The notes under the pieces: generated by a model
What the model was told of the DNA's origin: nothing
Databases searched by the model: none
The model's input: the letters and a program-made list of their open reading frames with translations, nothing else
Assembly: GCF_019218295.1 (NCBI RefSeq)
Contig: NZ_JAHUZF010000006.1
Coordinates: 620,001 to 684,000, forward strand
Length of the DNA: 64,000 nt
Direction: 5' to 3'
Origin: Maritimibacter sp. DP1N21-5
GTDB taxonomy: Bacteria > Pseudomonadota > Alphaproteobacteria > Rhodobacterales > Rhodobacteraceae
Made by a program: the position numbers and the translations under genes
Shown here: positions 18,801 to 28,620 of the stretch, in pieces
How positions within the stretch are numbered: the stretch's first letter is position 1
How the letters are laid out: every line of letters starts with the position of its first letter

Positions 18801-19159
18801 TGATGAAACCGGGACACCTCCTGATCGCTGCTGCACTCGTCGTCGCACCCGTCACGGTGCAGGCCGCCAACTGCACCGATGGGACGAACAGCTACACCGC
18901 CATCGAGCGCGTGAACCCGAATGTGGTCTACGCGGAAAACGGCGGCACCGCGATCATCGCGGTCTGTTCGATGGATATGGCGGTCGAGGCGACAGATCCC
19001 GGTGGGGCCGAATACCCGGCGCGGGACTTCGCAGCGGGTCTCAATCCGAACAACGCGCAATACGATCTGACCGAACTCGCCAGCCTCATGCGCAGCATGG
19101 GACTGGCCGCACAGACGACACCTTTCTCGAGCAAGGGCTGCGTCTGCGCAACGAACTGA
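18800..19159 (+). CDS. Secreted four-cysteine protein, copy 2
   Basis: 119 aa, starting at the ATG that shares one base with the previous stop (a second ATG follows at once). Signal peptide about 1-22 (VTVQA), then a mature domain with cysteines in ANCTDG, in AVCSMDMAVEA, and in the terminal KGCVCATN. The layout matches copy 1. The CxC at the C-terminus could form disulfides or bind metal. No function can be read. It lies 88 bases before nuoK. Confidence 0.72.
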   Translation: MMKPGHLLIAAALVVAPVTVQAANCTDGTNSYTAIERVNPNVVYAENGGTAIIAVCSMDMAVEATDPGGAEYPARDFAAGLNPNNAQYDLTELASLMRSMGLAAQTTPFSSKGCVCATN

Positions 19160-19160
19160 C

Positions 19161-19207
19161 GGGCGCACGCGCCCGAATGACATGGCCCCGGCACACGCCA
19201 TGGGGCC
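19161..19207 (+). promoter_or_regulatory. Two tandem hairpins upstream of nuoK
   Basis: GGGCGC/GCGCCC (19161-19174, two-base loop) is followed by GGCCCC/GGGGCC (19184-19207, twelve-base loop). They sit in the longest non-coding gap between nuoJ and nuoK. They could slow read-through, set an RNA processing site, or be incidental to the high GC content. Confidence 0.35.
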
Positions 19208-19247
19208 GAACAAAGACTAACCAAGGGCAAAGGCCCAGAGGGACACG

Positions 19248-19553
19248 ATGGTAGGACTTGAACATTACCTAGGGCTGGCGGGGGCACTCTTCGTCATCGG
19301 CATCTTCGGTCTTTTCCTGAACCGCAAGAACGTCATCATCCTGCTCATGTCGATCGAACTGATGCTTCTGTCGGTCAACATCAACTTCGTGGCCTTCTCG
19401 TCCTATCTCGGCGATCTGGTCGGGCAGGTCTTCACCCTTTTCGTGCTCACCGTGGCCGCAGCCGAGGCCGCCATCGGCCTCGCCATCCTGGTGAGCTTCT
19501 TCCGCAACCGCGGCACCATCGCGGTCGAAGACGTCAACGTGATGAAAGGCTGA
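19248..19553 (+). CDS. nuoK: NADH-quinone oxidoreductase subunit K
   Basis: A 101-aa membrane-arm subunit with three helices. The conserved acidic residues of the proton path are in [15 protein letters not shown] and in [14 protein letters not shown]. It has the usual length for the family. The upstream region has GGGCAAAGG and GAGGGACACG, weak ribosome-site-like sequences. It is followed by nuoL after 6 bases. Confidence 0.95.
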   Translation: MVGLEHYLGLAGALFVIGIFGLFLNRKNVIILLMSIELMLLSVNINFVAFSSYLGDLVGQVFTLFVLTVAAAEAAIGLAILVSFFRNRGTIAVEDVNVMKG

Positions 19554-19559
19554 TCAGAG

Positions 19560-21656
19560 ATGCTGACCATCATCCTCTTCGCCCCGCTGGTGGGCGCCAT
19601 CATCGCGGGCTTCGGCCATCGGATCATCGGCGACAAGGGCGCGCAGGTCACGACGACCGCGCTTCTGTTCCTCGCCGCGGCCCTGTCCTGGATCGTCTTC
19701 CTGACGCATGACCCGGCGGTCGTTCAGCACGTTCCGGTGCTGCGCTGGGTGGAAAGCGGGAGCCTCTCGACCGACTGGTCGATCCGGCTCGACCGTCTGA
19801 CCTCGATCATGCTGATCGTGGTGACGACGGTGTCGTCGCTCGTGCACCTCTACTCCATGGGCTACATGGCCCATGACCCCGAGTTCGAGGGTGTGAGCTA
19901 TCGTCCCCGGTTCTTCGCCTACCTCAGCTTCTTCACCTTCGCGATGCTGATGCTGGTGACATCGGACAACCTGCTTCAGATGTTCTTCGGCTGGGAAGGG
20001 GTGGGGGTCGCTTCCTATCTGCTGATCGGCTTCTACTACAAGAAGCCCTCGGCCAATGCCGCCGCGATCAAGGCTTTCGTGGTCAACCGCGTCGGTGACT
20101 TCGGCTTTGCGCTGGGGATCTTCGGCCTGTTCCTCCTGACGGACTCGATCCGTTTCGACGATGTGTTCGCCGAAACCGCGCGCCTTGCGGAAACCGATAT
20201 CCATTTCCTCTGGCAGAACTGGAACGCGGCGAACCTGCTGGCCTTCCTGCTCTTCATCGGGGCTATGGGGAAATCGGCGCAGCTCTTCCTGCACACATGG
20301 CTTCCCGACGCGATGGAAGGCCCGACCCCGGTCTCCGCGCTCATCCACGCGGCGACCATGGTGACGGCGGGGGTCTTCCTCGTCTGCCGCATGTCGCCGC
20401 TGATAGAATATGCGCCCCAAGCCCAGACGATCATCGTCGCCATCGGCGCGGCCACCGCCTTCTTCGCGGCGACCGTCGGTCTCGTGCAGAACGACATCAA
20501 GCGCGTCATCGCCTATTCGACCTGTTCGCAGCTCGGCTACATGTTCGTGGCCGCCGGTGTGGGCGCCTATCCGGTCGCCATGTTCCACCTGCTGACCCAC
20601 GCCTTCTTCAAGGCGATGCTCTTCCTCGGGGCCGGTTCCGTGATCCACGGGATGCACCACGAACAGGACATGCGGAACTATGGCGGGCTGCGCAAGAAAC
20701 TCCCGCTGACCTTCTGGGCCATGCTGATCGGCACGCTCGCCATCACCGGCGTCGGGATCCCGCTGACCGCCATCGGGTTCGCCGGCTTCCTGTCCAAGGA
20801 TGCGATCATCGAGGTTGCCTATGCCGGGACCAACGGCGGTGTCGCCTTCTGGCTTCTCGTTGTGGCGGCGCTCTTCACGAGCTTTTACTCCTGGCGGCTC
20901 ATGTTCCTGACTTTCTGGGGCAAGCCGCGTGGCGACAAGCACACCCACGAACATGCCCATGAAAGCCCCGCCGTCATGACGATCCCGCTCGGCGTTCTCG
21001 CCGTGGGCGCGATCTTCTCGGGCATGGTGTTCTACAACCAGTTCTTCTACGACCACGACCGGATGAATGCCTTCTTCGGGCTTCCGGAACATCACGTGTC
21101 GGCCGAGGAAAGCCACGGCGAAGAAGCCGCTGCCGCCGAGGTGGACGCGGCCGGAGCGGGCGAAGAGGCTGCGGACACCCATGCGGTGGCCGAGGACCAC
21201 GCGCCGCAGGGGGCCGTGTTCTTCGCACCGGACAACACGGTCATCGACGACGCGCACCACGCGCCGGTGTGGGTGAAGCTCTCGCCCTTCATCGCGATGT
21301 TGCTCGGGCTCGGAACGGCCTATCTGTTCTACATCGTGAACCCGACGCTGCCCAAGCGTCTGGCCGCGACGCAGCCGCATCTCTACCAGTTCCTGCTCAA
21401 CAAGTGGTACTTCGACGAGATCTACGACTTCCTCTTCGTCCGGTCCGCCAAGGCCTTCGGCCGCTTCCTGTGGAAGCGGGGTGACGGGGCGACCATCGAC
21501 GGGGCGATCAACGGGCTCTCCATGGGCGTCGTCCCGTGGTTCACCCGCCTCGCGGGCCGCTGGCAGTCCGGCTACCTCTTCACCTACGCCTTCGCGATGG
21601 TGCTCGGCATCGTCGTCTTCGTGACCATCATGACCCTGACCGGCGGTGCGAACTAA
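19560..21656 (+). CDS. nuoL: NADH-quinone oxidoreductase subunit L
   Basis: The distal antiporter-like proton-pumping subunit, 698 aa, with about 16 helices plus the long lateral helix. The core is typical ([62 protein letters not shown]). Between about residues 460 and 570 there is a long insert rich in His, Glu and Ala, including HTHEHAHE and a run of acidic residues, placed before the final helices. It overlaps nuoM by one base. Confidence 0.94.
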   Translation: MLTIILFAPLVGAIIAGFGHRIIGDKGAQVTTTALLFLAAALSWIVFLTHDPAVVQHVPVLRWVESGSLSTDWSIRLDRLTSIMLIVVTTVSSLVHLYSMGYMAHDPEFEGVSYRPRFFAYLSFFTFAMLMLVTSDNLLQMFFGWEGVGVASYLLIGFYYKKPSANAAAIKAFVVNRVGDFGFALGIFGLFLLTDSIRFDDVFAETARLAETDIHFLWQNWNAANLLAFLLFIGAMGKSAQLFLHTWLPDAMEGPTPVSALIHAATMVTAGVFLVCRMSPLIEYAPQAQTIIVAIGAATAFFAATVGLVQNDIKRVIAYSTCSQLGYMFVAAGVGAYPVAMFHLLTHAFFKAMLFLGAGSVIHGMHHEQDMRNYGGLRKKLPLTFWAMLIGTLAITGVGIPLTAIGFAGFLSKDAIIEVAYAGTNGGVAFWLLVVAALFTSFYSWRLMFLTFWGKPRGDKHTHEHAHESPAVMTIPLGVLAVGAIFSGMVFYNQFFYDHDRMNAFFGLPEHHVSAEESHGEEAAAAEVDAAGAGEEAADTHAVAEDHAPQGAVFFAPDNTVIDDAHHAPVWVKLSPFIAMLLGLGTAYLFYIVNPTLPKRLAATQPHLYQFLLNKWYFDEIYDFLFVRSAKAFGRFLWKRGDGATIDGAINGLSMGVVPWFTRLAGRWQSGYLFTYAFAMVLGIVVFVTIMTLTGGAN

Positions 21657-23203
21657 TGAACAACCTGCTTTCGATCATCACCTTCCTGCCGGCGGTCGCG
21701 GCGCTCATCCTCGCGCTCTTCCTGCGCGGCGACGACGTGGCGGCGCAAAGGAACGCCAAATGGCTCGCGCTCGCGGCGACGACGGCGACCTTCCTGATCT
21801 CGCTCGGGGTGCTCTTCAACTTCGACCCCTCCGACACCGGCTTCCAGATGGTGGAAGAGACCGAGTGGCTCATGGGGCTCACCTACAAGATGGGCGTCGA
21901 CGGGATCTCGGTGCTCTTCGTGATGTTGACCACCGCGCTGATGCCGATCACCATCGCGGCCTGCTGGAACGTGACCACCCGGGTCAAGGAATACATGATC
22001 GCCTTCCTGCTTCTGGAAACGCTCATGCTGGGCGTGTTCATGGCGCTCGATCTGGTGCTCTTCTACCTCTTCTTCGAGGCGGGGCTCATCCCGATGTTCC
22101 TGATCATCGGGATCTGGGGCGGTAAGGACCGGATCTATGCCGCGTTCAAGTTCTTCCTCTACACCTTCCTGGGCTCTGTCCTGATGCTCGTCGCGATGGT
22201 CTTCATGTATCAGGAGGCCGGCACGACGGACATTCCGACGCTGATGAACCACGCCTTCGGGTCCGAGACCTTCAGCCTGCTCGGGATCCAGATCGTGGGT
22301 GGCGCGCAGACGCTTCTGTTCCTCGCCTTCTTCGCATCCTTCGCGGTGAAGATGCCGATGTGGCCGGTGCACACCTGGCTTCCCGACGCCCACGTGCAGG
22401 CGCCGACGGCGGGTTCGGTGGTGCTGGCGGCGATCCTTCTGAAGATGGGCGGCTACGGGTTCCTGCGTTTCTCGCTTCCGATGTTTCCCGTGGGCTCGGA
22501 CGTCATGGCGACCTTCGTTCTCTGGCTCTCGGCCATCGCGATCGTCTGGGCCTCGCTCGTGGCGCTCGTGCAGGACGACATGAAGAAGCTCATCGCCTAT
22601 TCGTCGGTGGCCCACATGGGCTATGTCACCGCCGGGATCTTCGCGGCCAACCAGCAGGGGCTGGACGGGGCGATCTTCCAGATGATCAGCCACGGCTTCG
22701 TTTCCGGCGCGCTCTTTCTTTGCGTGGGCGTGATCTATGACCGGATGCACACCCGCGAGATCGACGCCTACGGCGGCCTCGTGAACCGGATGCCGGCCTA
22801 TGCGATGATCTTCATGTTCTTCACGATGGCGAACGTCGGCCTGCCTGGCACCTCGGGCTTCGTCGGCGAGTTCCTGACGCTCGTCGGCATGTTCCAGGCC
22901 AACACCTGGGTCGCCGCCGTGGCCACGACGGGCGTGATCCTCTCGGCGGCCTATGCGCTCTGGCTCTATCGTCGGGTGGTCATGGGCGATCTGATCAAGG
23001 AAAGCCTGAAGGCGATCACCGACATGACCGCGCGCGAGAAATGGATCTTCGCGCCGCTCGTCGCCATGACCCTGATCCTCGGCGTCTATCCGGCGCTGGT
23101 GACCGATATCATCGGCCCGTCCGTCGAGGTGCTTCTGGACAATTACCATGCCGCGATCCCGGCCGAGGCCGGGACCGAAGTGGCCGCCGCAGCCGCGCAT
23201 TGA
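21656..23203 (+). CDS. nuoM: NADH-quinone oxidoreductase subunit M
   Basis: The central antiporter-like subunit of the membrane arm, 515 aa, with about 14 helices. It has the conserved segments [18 protein letters not shown] (key Glu), [19 protein letters not shown] and [12 protein letters not shown]. The ATG at 21656 shares its A with the nuoL stop (TAATG). The open frame extending into nuoL is discarded. Confidence 0.95.
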   Translation: MNNLLSIITFLPAVAALILALFLRGDDVAAQRNAKWLALAATTATFLISLGVLFNFDPSDTGFQMVEETEWLMGLTYKMGVDGISVLFVMLTTALMPITIAACWNVTTRVKEYMIAFLLLETLMLGVFMALDLVLFYLFFEAGLIPMFLIIGIWGGKDRIYAAFKFFLYTFLGSVLMLVAMVFMYQEAGTTDIPTLMNHAFGSETFSLLGIQIVGGAQTLLFLAFFASFAVKMPMWPVHTWLPDAHVQAPTAGSVVLAAILLKMGGYGFLRFSLPMFPVGSDVMATFVLWLSAIAIVWASLVALVQDDMKKLIAYSSVAHMGYVTAGIFAANQQGLDGAIFQMISHGFVSGALFLCVGVIYDRMHTREIDAYGGLVNRMPAYAMIFMFFTMANVGLPGTSGFVGEFLTLVGMFQANTWVAAVATTGVILSAAYALWLYRRVVMGDLIKESLKAITDMTAREKWIFAPLVAMTLILGVYPALVTDIIGPSVEVLLDNYHAAIPAEAGTEVAAAAAH

Positions 23204-23213
23204 GGACAGAGAG

Positions 23214-24650
23214 ATGATTTCGAACGACCTTCAATCCATCTTCCCGGAACTGGTGCTGGCGATCTATGCCATGCTGGCGCTGGTCGGCGCGGTCTATACC
23301 GGCAAGGACAAGCTCACGGGGCTGATCACCTATGTGACCGCAGCCGTCATGGTCGTGCTCGCGATCTGGATCGGTTCGGGCACCTATGGGCCGGACACGG
23401 CCTTCGGAGGCATGTTCCTCAACGACGCCTTCGCGCGGTTCGCCAAGGTGGCGATCCTGCTCGCGGGGGCTGCGGTGCTGGTGGCCGGGCATGAGGCCAT
23501 GGTGAAGCGGGGGCTCGACCGGTTCGAGTATCCGGTCCTGATCGCGCTCGCCACCGTCGGCATGATGGTCATGGTGTCGGCCGGCGATCTCATGGCGCTC
23601 TACATGGGTCTGGAACTGCAATCGCTCGCGCTCTACGTCGTGGCCGCGATGAACCGCGACAGCGTGAAGTCGACCGAAGCAGGCATGAAATACTTCGTGC
23701 TGGGCGCGCTCTCTTCGGGGCTTCTGCTCTATGGGTCGTCGCTCGTTTATGGCTACGCCGGCACGACGATGTTCTCGGGCATCATTGATGCGGTGCAGGG
23801 CGAGCCCTCTGTCGGGCTTCTCGTCGGGCTGGTCTTCGTGATCTCGGCGCTCGCGTTCAAGGTCTCGGCCGTGCCCTTCCACATGTGGACGCCCGACGTC
23901 TATGAAGGCGCGCCGACCCCGGTCACCGCCTTCTTCGCGACGGCACCGAAACTGGCCGCCATGGGGCTCTTCGCCCGTGTGCTGCACGACGCCTTTGGCG
24001 GTGTAGTAGCCGACTGGCGGCAGATCATCGCGCTGATCGCGGTGCTGTCGATGTTCCTGGGCGCGATCGCCGCGATCGGGCAGACCAACATCAAGCGCCT
24101 GATGGCCTATTCCTCGATCGCCCATATGGGCTTCGCGCTCATGGGGCTGGCTTCGGGCAGCGCTTATGGCGTGCAGGCGATGCTCGTCTACATGGCGATC
24201 TACCTCACCATGAACGTCGGCACCTTCGCCTTCATCATGTCGATGGAGCGGGGCGGCAAGCCGGTCACGGAAATCGCCGCGCTGAACCAGTTCGCCAAGG
24301 CCGAACCGCTGAAGGCGCTGGCGATGCTGGTCCTGCTCTTCTCACTCGCGGGCGTGCCGCCGATGGTAGGCTTCTTCGGCAAGCTTTATGTCCTGAACGC
24401 CGCCGTTCAGGGTGGGCTGACCTGGCTCGCCGTCGCGGGTGTGATCGCCTCGGTGATCGGGGCCTTCTATTACCTCCGCATCGTCTACTACATGTACTTT
24501 GGCACGACCGAAGGCGATGTGCAGACGCCGATGTCGCCCGCCGCCTGGGTCATGCTCATGGCCTCTGCGGCGATCATGCTGGTGGGTGTGATCAACCTCT
24601 TCGGGATCGAAGGGGCGGCCGCGGCGGCGGCGCAGGCTCTGGTCAACTGA
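23214..24650 (+). CDS. nuoN: NADH-quinone oxidoreductase subunit N
   Basis: The proximal antiporter-like subunit, 478 aa, with about 14 helices, including [38 protein letters not shown] and [19 protein letters not shown]. The start at 23214 follows GAGGACAGAG. It is the last complex I gene. A GC hairpin at 24675-24700 separates it from birA. Confidence 0.95.
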   Translation: MISNDLQSIFPELVLAIYAMLALVGAVYTGKDKLTGLITYVTAAVMVVLAIWIGSGTYGPDTAFGGMFLNDAFARFAKVAILLAGAAVLVAGHEAMVKRGLDRFEYPVLIALATVGMMVMVSAGDLMALYMGLELQSLALYVVAAMNRDSVKSTEAGMKYFVLGALSSGLLLYGSSLVYGYAGTTMFSGIIDAVQGEPSVGLLVGLVFVISALAFKVSAVPFHMWTPDVYEGAPTPVTAFFATAPKLAAMGLFARVLHDAFGGVVADWRQIIALIAVLSMFLGAIAAIGQTNIKRLMAYSSIAHMGFALMGLASGSAYGVQAMLVYMAIYLTMNVGTFAFIMSMERGGKPVTEIAALNQFAKAEPLKALAMLVLLFSLAGVPPMVGFFGKLYVLNAAVQGGLTWLAVAGVIASVIGAFYYLRIVYYMYFGTTEGDVQTPMSPAAWVMLMASAAIMLVGVINLFGIEGAAAAAAQALVN

Positions 24651-24674
24651 TCCGGTCAGGAACACCTCATGCGG

Positions 24675-24700
24675 CACCCGGTCCCCACTTGGGCCGGGTG
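24675..24700 (+). terminator. Hairpin between nuoN and birA
   Basis: CACCCGG at 24675-24681 pairs with CCGGGTG at 24694-24700, with an inner CCC/GGG pairing. It is followed by TCGGCGTTT. It could partly terminate the nuo transcript, leaving birA-coaX-RNase J expressed by read-through or from an unseen promoter. Confidence 0.45.
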
Positions 24701-24722
24701 TCGGCGTTTCACGGAGGCTGAG

Positions 24723-25481
24723 ATGGCAAACGACTGGCCGCAGGGATACGGGTATCTGCCGCTCGACACCGTGGATTCGACGCTGGACGAGGCCGCCCGG
24801 CGGTTCGACGGCCTCGCGGGGCCGACCTGGATCACCGCGAGACGTCAGACCAAGGCGCGCGGACGGCGGGGCCGGGCCTGGGCCAACCCCGAAGGCAATT
24901 TCGCCGGAACCTTGGTCCTGCCGAAAGTGGCCGATCCGGCCATGGCGGCGCTTCGCAGCTTCGTGACCGCCGTGGCCTTGGACGAAGCCTTCGTGGCACT
25001 CACCGGACGGAGCGAGGCCTTCGCGCTCAAATGGCCCAACGACGTGCTCCTGAACGGCGGCAAGGTCGCGGGGATCCTGCTGGAGAGCGTCACCCGGCAG
25101 GGCCGCCTCGCGGGTCTTTCCATCGGGATCGGGGTCAACCTCGCCCATGCGCCCGCACCGGCGTCGCTCGAACCCGGCGCGGTCGCTCCCGTGTCGCTGG
25201 GAGAGGCGACGGGTATCACCGTCACGCCCGAGGATTTCCTCGAAGCGCTGGCGCCGGCCTTCGCGCGGCGCGAGCACCAGTTCGTCACCTATGGCTTCGC
25301 GCCAATCCGCGAGGCGTGGCTCGCCCGTGCGGCCCGCATCGGCGAGGTCGTGACGGCGCGGCTTCCGGCTGAGGAGATCACCGGGACCTTCCGGACGGTG
25401 GACGAGGCCGGTCAACTTGTCCTATCAACGGCCGGCGGGGATCGCCGCATCGCGGCCGGCGACGTGTTCTTTCAGGGCTGA
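24723..25481 (+). CDS. birA: Biotin--[acetyl-CoA-carboxylase] ligase, monofunctional
   Basis: Attaches biotin to carboxylase biotinyl domains, such as the one in MccA at the start of this window. It is 252 aa. It lacks the N-terminal DNA-binding domain of bifunctional BirA and starts directly at the catalytic fold. Motifs are GRRGRAWANPEGNF and KWPNDVLLNGGKVAGILLE, and a short C-terminal SH3-like domain follows. The ATG at 24723 is chosen; the frame is open to 24669. Confidence 0.9.
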   Translation: MANDWPQGYGYLPLDTVDSTLDEAARRFDGLAGPTWITARRQTKARGRRGRAWANPEGNFAGTLVLPKVADPAMAALRSFVTAVALDEAFVALTGRSEAFALKWPNDVLLNGGKVAGILLESVTRQGRLAGLSIGIGVNLAHAPAPASLEPGAVAPVSLGEATGITVTPEDFLEALAPAFARREHQFVTYGFAPIREAWLARAARIGEVVTARLPAEEITGTFRTVDEAGQLVLSTAGGDRRIAAGDVFFQG

Positions 25482-25492
25482 GCGGGGACCAC

Positions 25493-26272
25493 ATGCTTCT
25501 GACCATCGACTGCGGCAACACCAATACCGTCTTCACGCTCTGGGATGGCGAGACGAACGTCTGCACGCTGCGCACCTCGACCGCGCATCAGCGGACGGCG
25601 GACAGCTATTGGGTCTGGTTCTCGACGCTGATCAAGCATCACGGCATCACGCCCGACGTGTCGGGCGTCATCATCTCGTCCACGGTGCCGCGCGTCGTCT
25701 TCAACCTTCGTGTCTTTACCGACCGCTATTTCAATCTGCGTCCGCTGGTGGTGGGCAAGCCCGAATGCCTGCTCCCCGTCGACGTGCGGGTCGACGCGGG
25801 CACGGCGGTGGGGCCGGACAGGCTCGTCAACACCGTGGCGGGCTTCAACCTCTGCGGGGGCGACCTGATCATCGTGGATTTCGGCACCGCGACGACCTTC
25901 GACGTGGCCGACAGCGACGGGGCCTATATCGGGGGCGTAATCGCTCCCGGCGTGAACCTGTCGCTCGAAGCGCTGCACATGGCTGCCGCCGCCTTGCCTC
26001 ATGTGGACATCACGCATCCAGACAAGGTGATCGGGACGAACACCATCGCCTGCATGCAATCGGGGATTTTCTGGGGCTATGTGGGCCTCATCAAGGAAAT
26101 CTCCTCTCGCATCATGGAAGAACATGGGCGCAAGATGAAAGTGATCGGAACCGGGGGCCTCGCCCCCTTGTTCCAGTTGCACGCACCGGTCTTCGACCAC
26201 TTCGAGGACAGCCTCACCATGCAGGGGCTCAAGATCATATACGAATACAACAAGGCACAGGGTAACGTATGA
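25493..26272 (+). CDS. coaX: Type III pantothenate kinase
   Basis: Phosphorylates pantothenate in the first step of coenzyme A synthesis. It is 259 aa with the ASKHA-fold phosphate loop DCGNTNT at 6-12, the VDAGTAVGPDRLVN segment, and DFGTATTFDV. It lies 11 bases after birA and overlaps the RNase J start by 4 bases. The birA-coaX-rnj order behind nuoN is, as I recall, common in Rhodobacterales. Confidence 0.92.
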   Translation: MLLTIDCGNTNTVFTLWDGETNVCTLRTSTAHQRTADSYWVWFSTLIKHHGITPDVSGVIISSTVPRVVFNLRVFTDRYFNLRPLVVGKPECLLPVDVRVDAGTAVGPDRLVNTVAGFNLCGGDLIIVDFGTATTFDVADSDGAYIGGVIAPGVNLSLEALHMAAAALPHVDITHPDKVIGTNTIACMQSGIFWGYVGLIKEISSRIMEEHGRKMKVIGTGGLAPLFQLHAPVFDHFEDSLTMQGLKIIYEYNKAQGNV

Positions 26273-27933
26273 GCAAGGACCGACTGATCTATCTCCCCTT
26301 GGGTGGCGCCGGGGAGATCGGGATGAACGCCTATGTCTACGGCTACGGTGCGCCGGGGAAGGAGCGCCTCATCCTCGTCGATCTGGGCGTGACCTTTCCG
26401 GACATGGAAACGACGCCGGGTGTCGACCTGATCATGCCCGACGTGGCCTGGCTCGTGGAGAACCGGGACCGGCTGGAGGCGATCTTTATCACGCATGCGC
26501 ATGAGGATCACGTGGGCGCCATCGGGCGGCTGTGGGAGCACCTTCGGGTGCCGGTCTATGCCCGTGTGTTCACCGCCCATCACGCCGCGCGGAAGATGGA
26601 AGAGGCCGGCCAGAACCCGGACGAGGTCCAGGTCGTCGGGAGCTGGCCCGAGGTCGTGACGGCAGGACCCTTCAAGGTGTCCTTCGTCCCGATTTCCCAT
26701 TCCATCCCCGAAAGCGCCGGGCTGGTCATCGACACGCCGGCTGGCCGGGTCGCTCATACCGGCGACTTCAAGATCGACCCCGAACCGGGAGTGGGCGAGG
26801 CCTTCGACGAGGAGCTCTGGAAGCAGGCAACGCAGGGTCGGGTTAAGGCGCTCATGTGCGATTCCACCAACGTCTTCTCCATGAAGCCGGGGCGGAGCGA
26901 GGCGGGCCTCGTGTCCGAGATCACCAAGCTCGTGGAAAACGCGCCGCATATGGTTGTGGCGACGACCTTCGCTTCGAACGTCGCACGGGTCCGCACGCTG
27001 GCCGAGGCGGGGCGGGCCGCTGGCCGCTCGGTCTGTCTTCTGGGGCGGGCGATGCGCCGGATGATCGAGGCTTCGGTCGAAACCGGCGTGCTCACCGACT
27101 TCCCCAAGACGATCACGCCCGAGGATGCGCGCGACATCCCGCGCGAGAACCTGATGCTGATTGTCACCGGGTCGCAGGGCGAACGCCGCGCTGCCACGGC
27201 GCAGCTGTCGCGGGGCAAATACCTTGGCCTCGAGATGGCCGAGGGCGACACCTTCCTCTTTTCCTCCAAGGTCATTCCGGGAAACGAGCGCGGCGTGATC
27301 CGGATCATGAACGCCTTCTCGGAAATGGGTGTCGATCTGGTCGCGGACGATGACCGCTATCACGTCTCGGGCCACGCGAACCGCCCGGACCTTGAACGGA
27401 TGCATCGCATCGTGAACCCCGAGGTCGTTGTGCCGATGCACGGCGAGCACCGTCACCTGCGTGAACATGCCAAGGTCGCCAAGGAGAACGGCTTCCAGTC
27501 CATCGTCGTCGTGAACGGTGCGGTCGTGGACCTGACGGGCTCCGCGCCGCATGTGGTCGAACATGTGGAAACGGATCGCACGTATCTGGACGGCTCCAAA
27601 CTGATCGGGGCGCTGGACGGGATCGTGCGCGACCGTATCCGCATGGCGCTTAACGGCCATGTGCTGGTGAACGTCATCATGGAGGACGACGCGCCTCTTG
27701 GAGAACCCTGGGTCGAGCTGATGGGGCTGGCCGAGATCGGCAACTCCAAGGCGCCGCTGGTCGATGTTCTGGAGGAGGACCTCAATCAGTTCCTCATGCG
27801 GGCCAAGGATCGCACCCTCGCCGATGACGACGCGCTGGAAGAGGAGCTGCGCCGGATCGTGCGCAAGTCGGCGCAGGACGAGATCGGCAAGAAGCCCGAG
27901 GTTACGGTCGTCATCTCCCGGCTGGAGGCCTGA
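26269..27933 (+). CDS. rnj: Ribonuclease J
   Basis: A metallo-beta-lactamase/beta-CASP ribonuclease with endo- and 5'-exonuclease activity in RNA maturation and decay. It is 554 aa. The metal-binding motif HAHEDH is at 76-81, with later SHSIPES and HTGDFKIDPEP, the beta-CASP region, and HVSGHANRPDL near the end of the core. It is translated from an ATGA overlap with coaX. A convergent HD-domain gene ends only 6 bases downstream with no clear terminator. Confidence 0.93.
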   Translation: MSKDRLIYLPLGGAGEIGMNAYVYGYGAPGKERLILVDLGVTFPDMETTPGVDLIMPDVAWLVENRDRLEAIFITHAHEDHVGAIGRLWEHLRVPVYARVFTAHHAARKMEEAGQNPDEVQVVGSWPEVVTAGPFKVSFVPISHSIPESAGLVIDTPAGRVAHTGDFKIDPEPGVGEAFDEELWKQATQGRVKALMCDSTNVFSMKPGRSEAGLVSEITKLVENAPHMVVATTFASNVARVRTLAEAGRAAGRSVCLLGRAMRRMIEASVETGVLTDFPKTITPEDARDIPRENLMLIVTGSQGERRAATAQLSRGKYLGLEMAEGDTFLFSSKVIPGNERGVIRIMNAFSEMGVDLVADDDRYHVSGHANRPDLERMHRIVNPEVVVPMHGEHRHLREHAKVAKENGFQSIVVVNGAVVDLTGSAPHVVEHVETDRTYLDGSKLIGALDGIVRDRIRMALNGHVLVNVIMEDDAPLGEPWVELMGLAEIGNSKAPLVDVLEEDLNQFLMRAKDRTLADDDALEEELRRIVRKSAQDEIGKKPEVTVVISRLEA

Positions 27934-27939
27934 CGTGGA

Positions 27940-28500
27940 TCAGGCGCGGGCTTCGATCCGCGCCACCACCTCGGCGATCCGGTCCGAGAGTGGGCCTGGG
28001 CGCAGCGCGCAAAGCCGGTCGGCAAGCGCGCGGTAATACCAGAGTGTGCCGTCCCGGCCGGTCGTGAAACGGTCGAACACTGCGGGTCCGCAAGCCAGCA
28101 AGTCGACGTAGATCGTCGTGGCATTGTGCAGTTTGTCGCAAGAGGTGACGAGCAGCGCGTCCTCGCCCTTGGTGGCGAGGCTCGCGAGATAGCCGTCCTT
28201 GCGCGCCTGCCACGGCACGCTGGACTGGTCCACGGCATCCGAACAGGCGAGCACGATGTCGGCCACGCGGTCGCCAAACGCGGCGCGGATCAGGTCGGCG
28301 GTCGCCTGTCCACCTTGATCCTCGACCGCGTCGTGAAGCAGGCCCGCGATGGCCTGATCCTCGTCGCCGCCGTTTTCGAGGACGAGGGCGGAAACCGCCA
28401 TGAGGTGAGAGAGATAGGGCACGTTCGAAACCTTGCGCTGGTGGCTCCGATGGAGCCGCGCGGCAAGGGCGAACGCATCGTCAAAACGATGTGTCAGCAT
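27940..28500 (-). CDS. HD-domain hydrolase, SpoT/MESH1-like
   Basis: 186 aa with the HD-superfamily metal residues His32, His56-Asp57 and the Glu60-Asp61 pair (HLMAVSALV, LLHDAVEDQ), then a helical tail with CDKLHN. It resembles the hydrolase domain of SpoT and small ppGpp hydrolases but has no synthetase, TGS or ACT domain. Action on ppGpp is plausible, and other phosphohydrolase substrates are equally possible. It runs convergently to RNase J. Confidence 0.78.
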   Translation of the reverse strand: MLTHRFDDAFALAARLHRSHQRKVSNVPYLSHLMAVSALVLENGGDEDQAIAGLLHDAVEDQGGQATADLIRAAFGDRVADIVLACSDAVDQSSVPWQARKDGYLASLATKGEDALLVTSCDKLHNATTIYVDLLACGPAVFDRFTTGRDGTLWYYRALADRLCALRPGPLSDRIAEVVARIEARA

Positions 28501-28573
28501 GGGTTATCCAGTCATGTTGGGAGATGAGCGAAACGCTCACTCGAATGATGGAAGCACCCCGCACAAACGTCAA

Positions 28574-28591
28574 CCCCGCCTTTCGGCGGGG
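28574..28591 (-). terminator. Terminator of the DEAD-box helicase gene
   Basis: CCCCGCC at 28574-28580 pairs with GGCGGGG at 28585-28591 around a TTTC loop. It lies 30 bases past the helicase stop on the minus strand, before the HD-domain gene. Confidence 0.65.
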
Positions 28592-28620
28592 CTTTGTCGT
28601 GTCGCACCCGTAGGTTTGGC

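Noticed and set aside
19554..21380. Long 608-codon open frame antisense to nuoL
   Set aside because: High GC and codon bias keep the opposite frame open; the predicted protein is His/Arg/Asp-rich nonsense and nuoL is certain.
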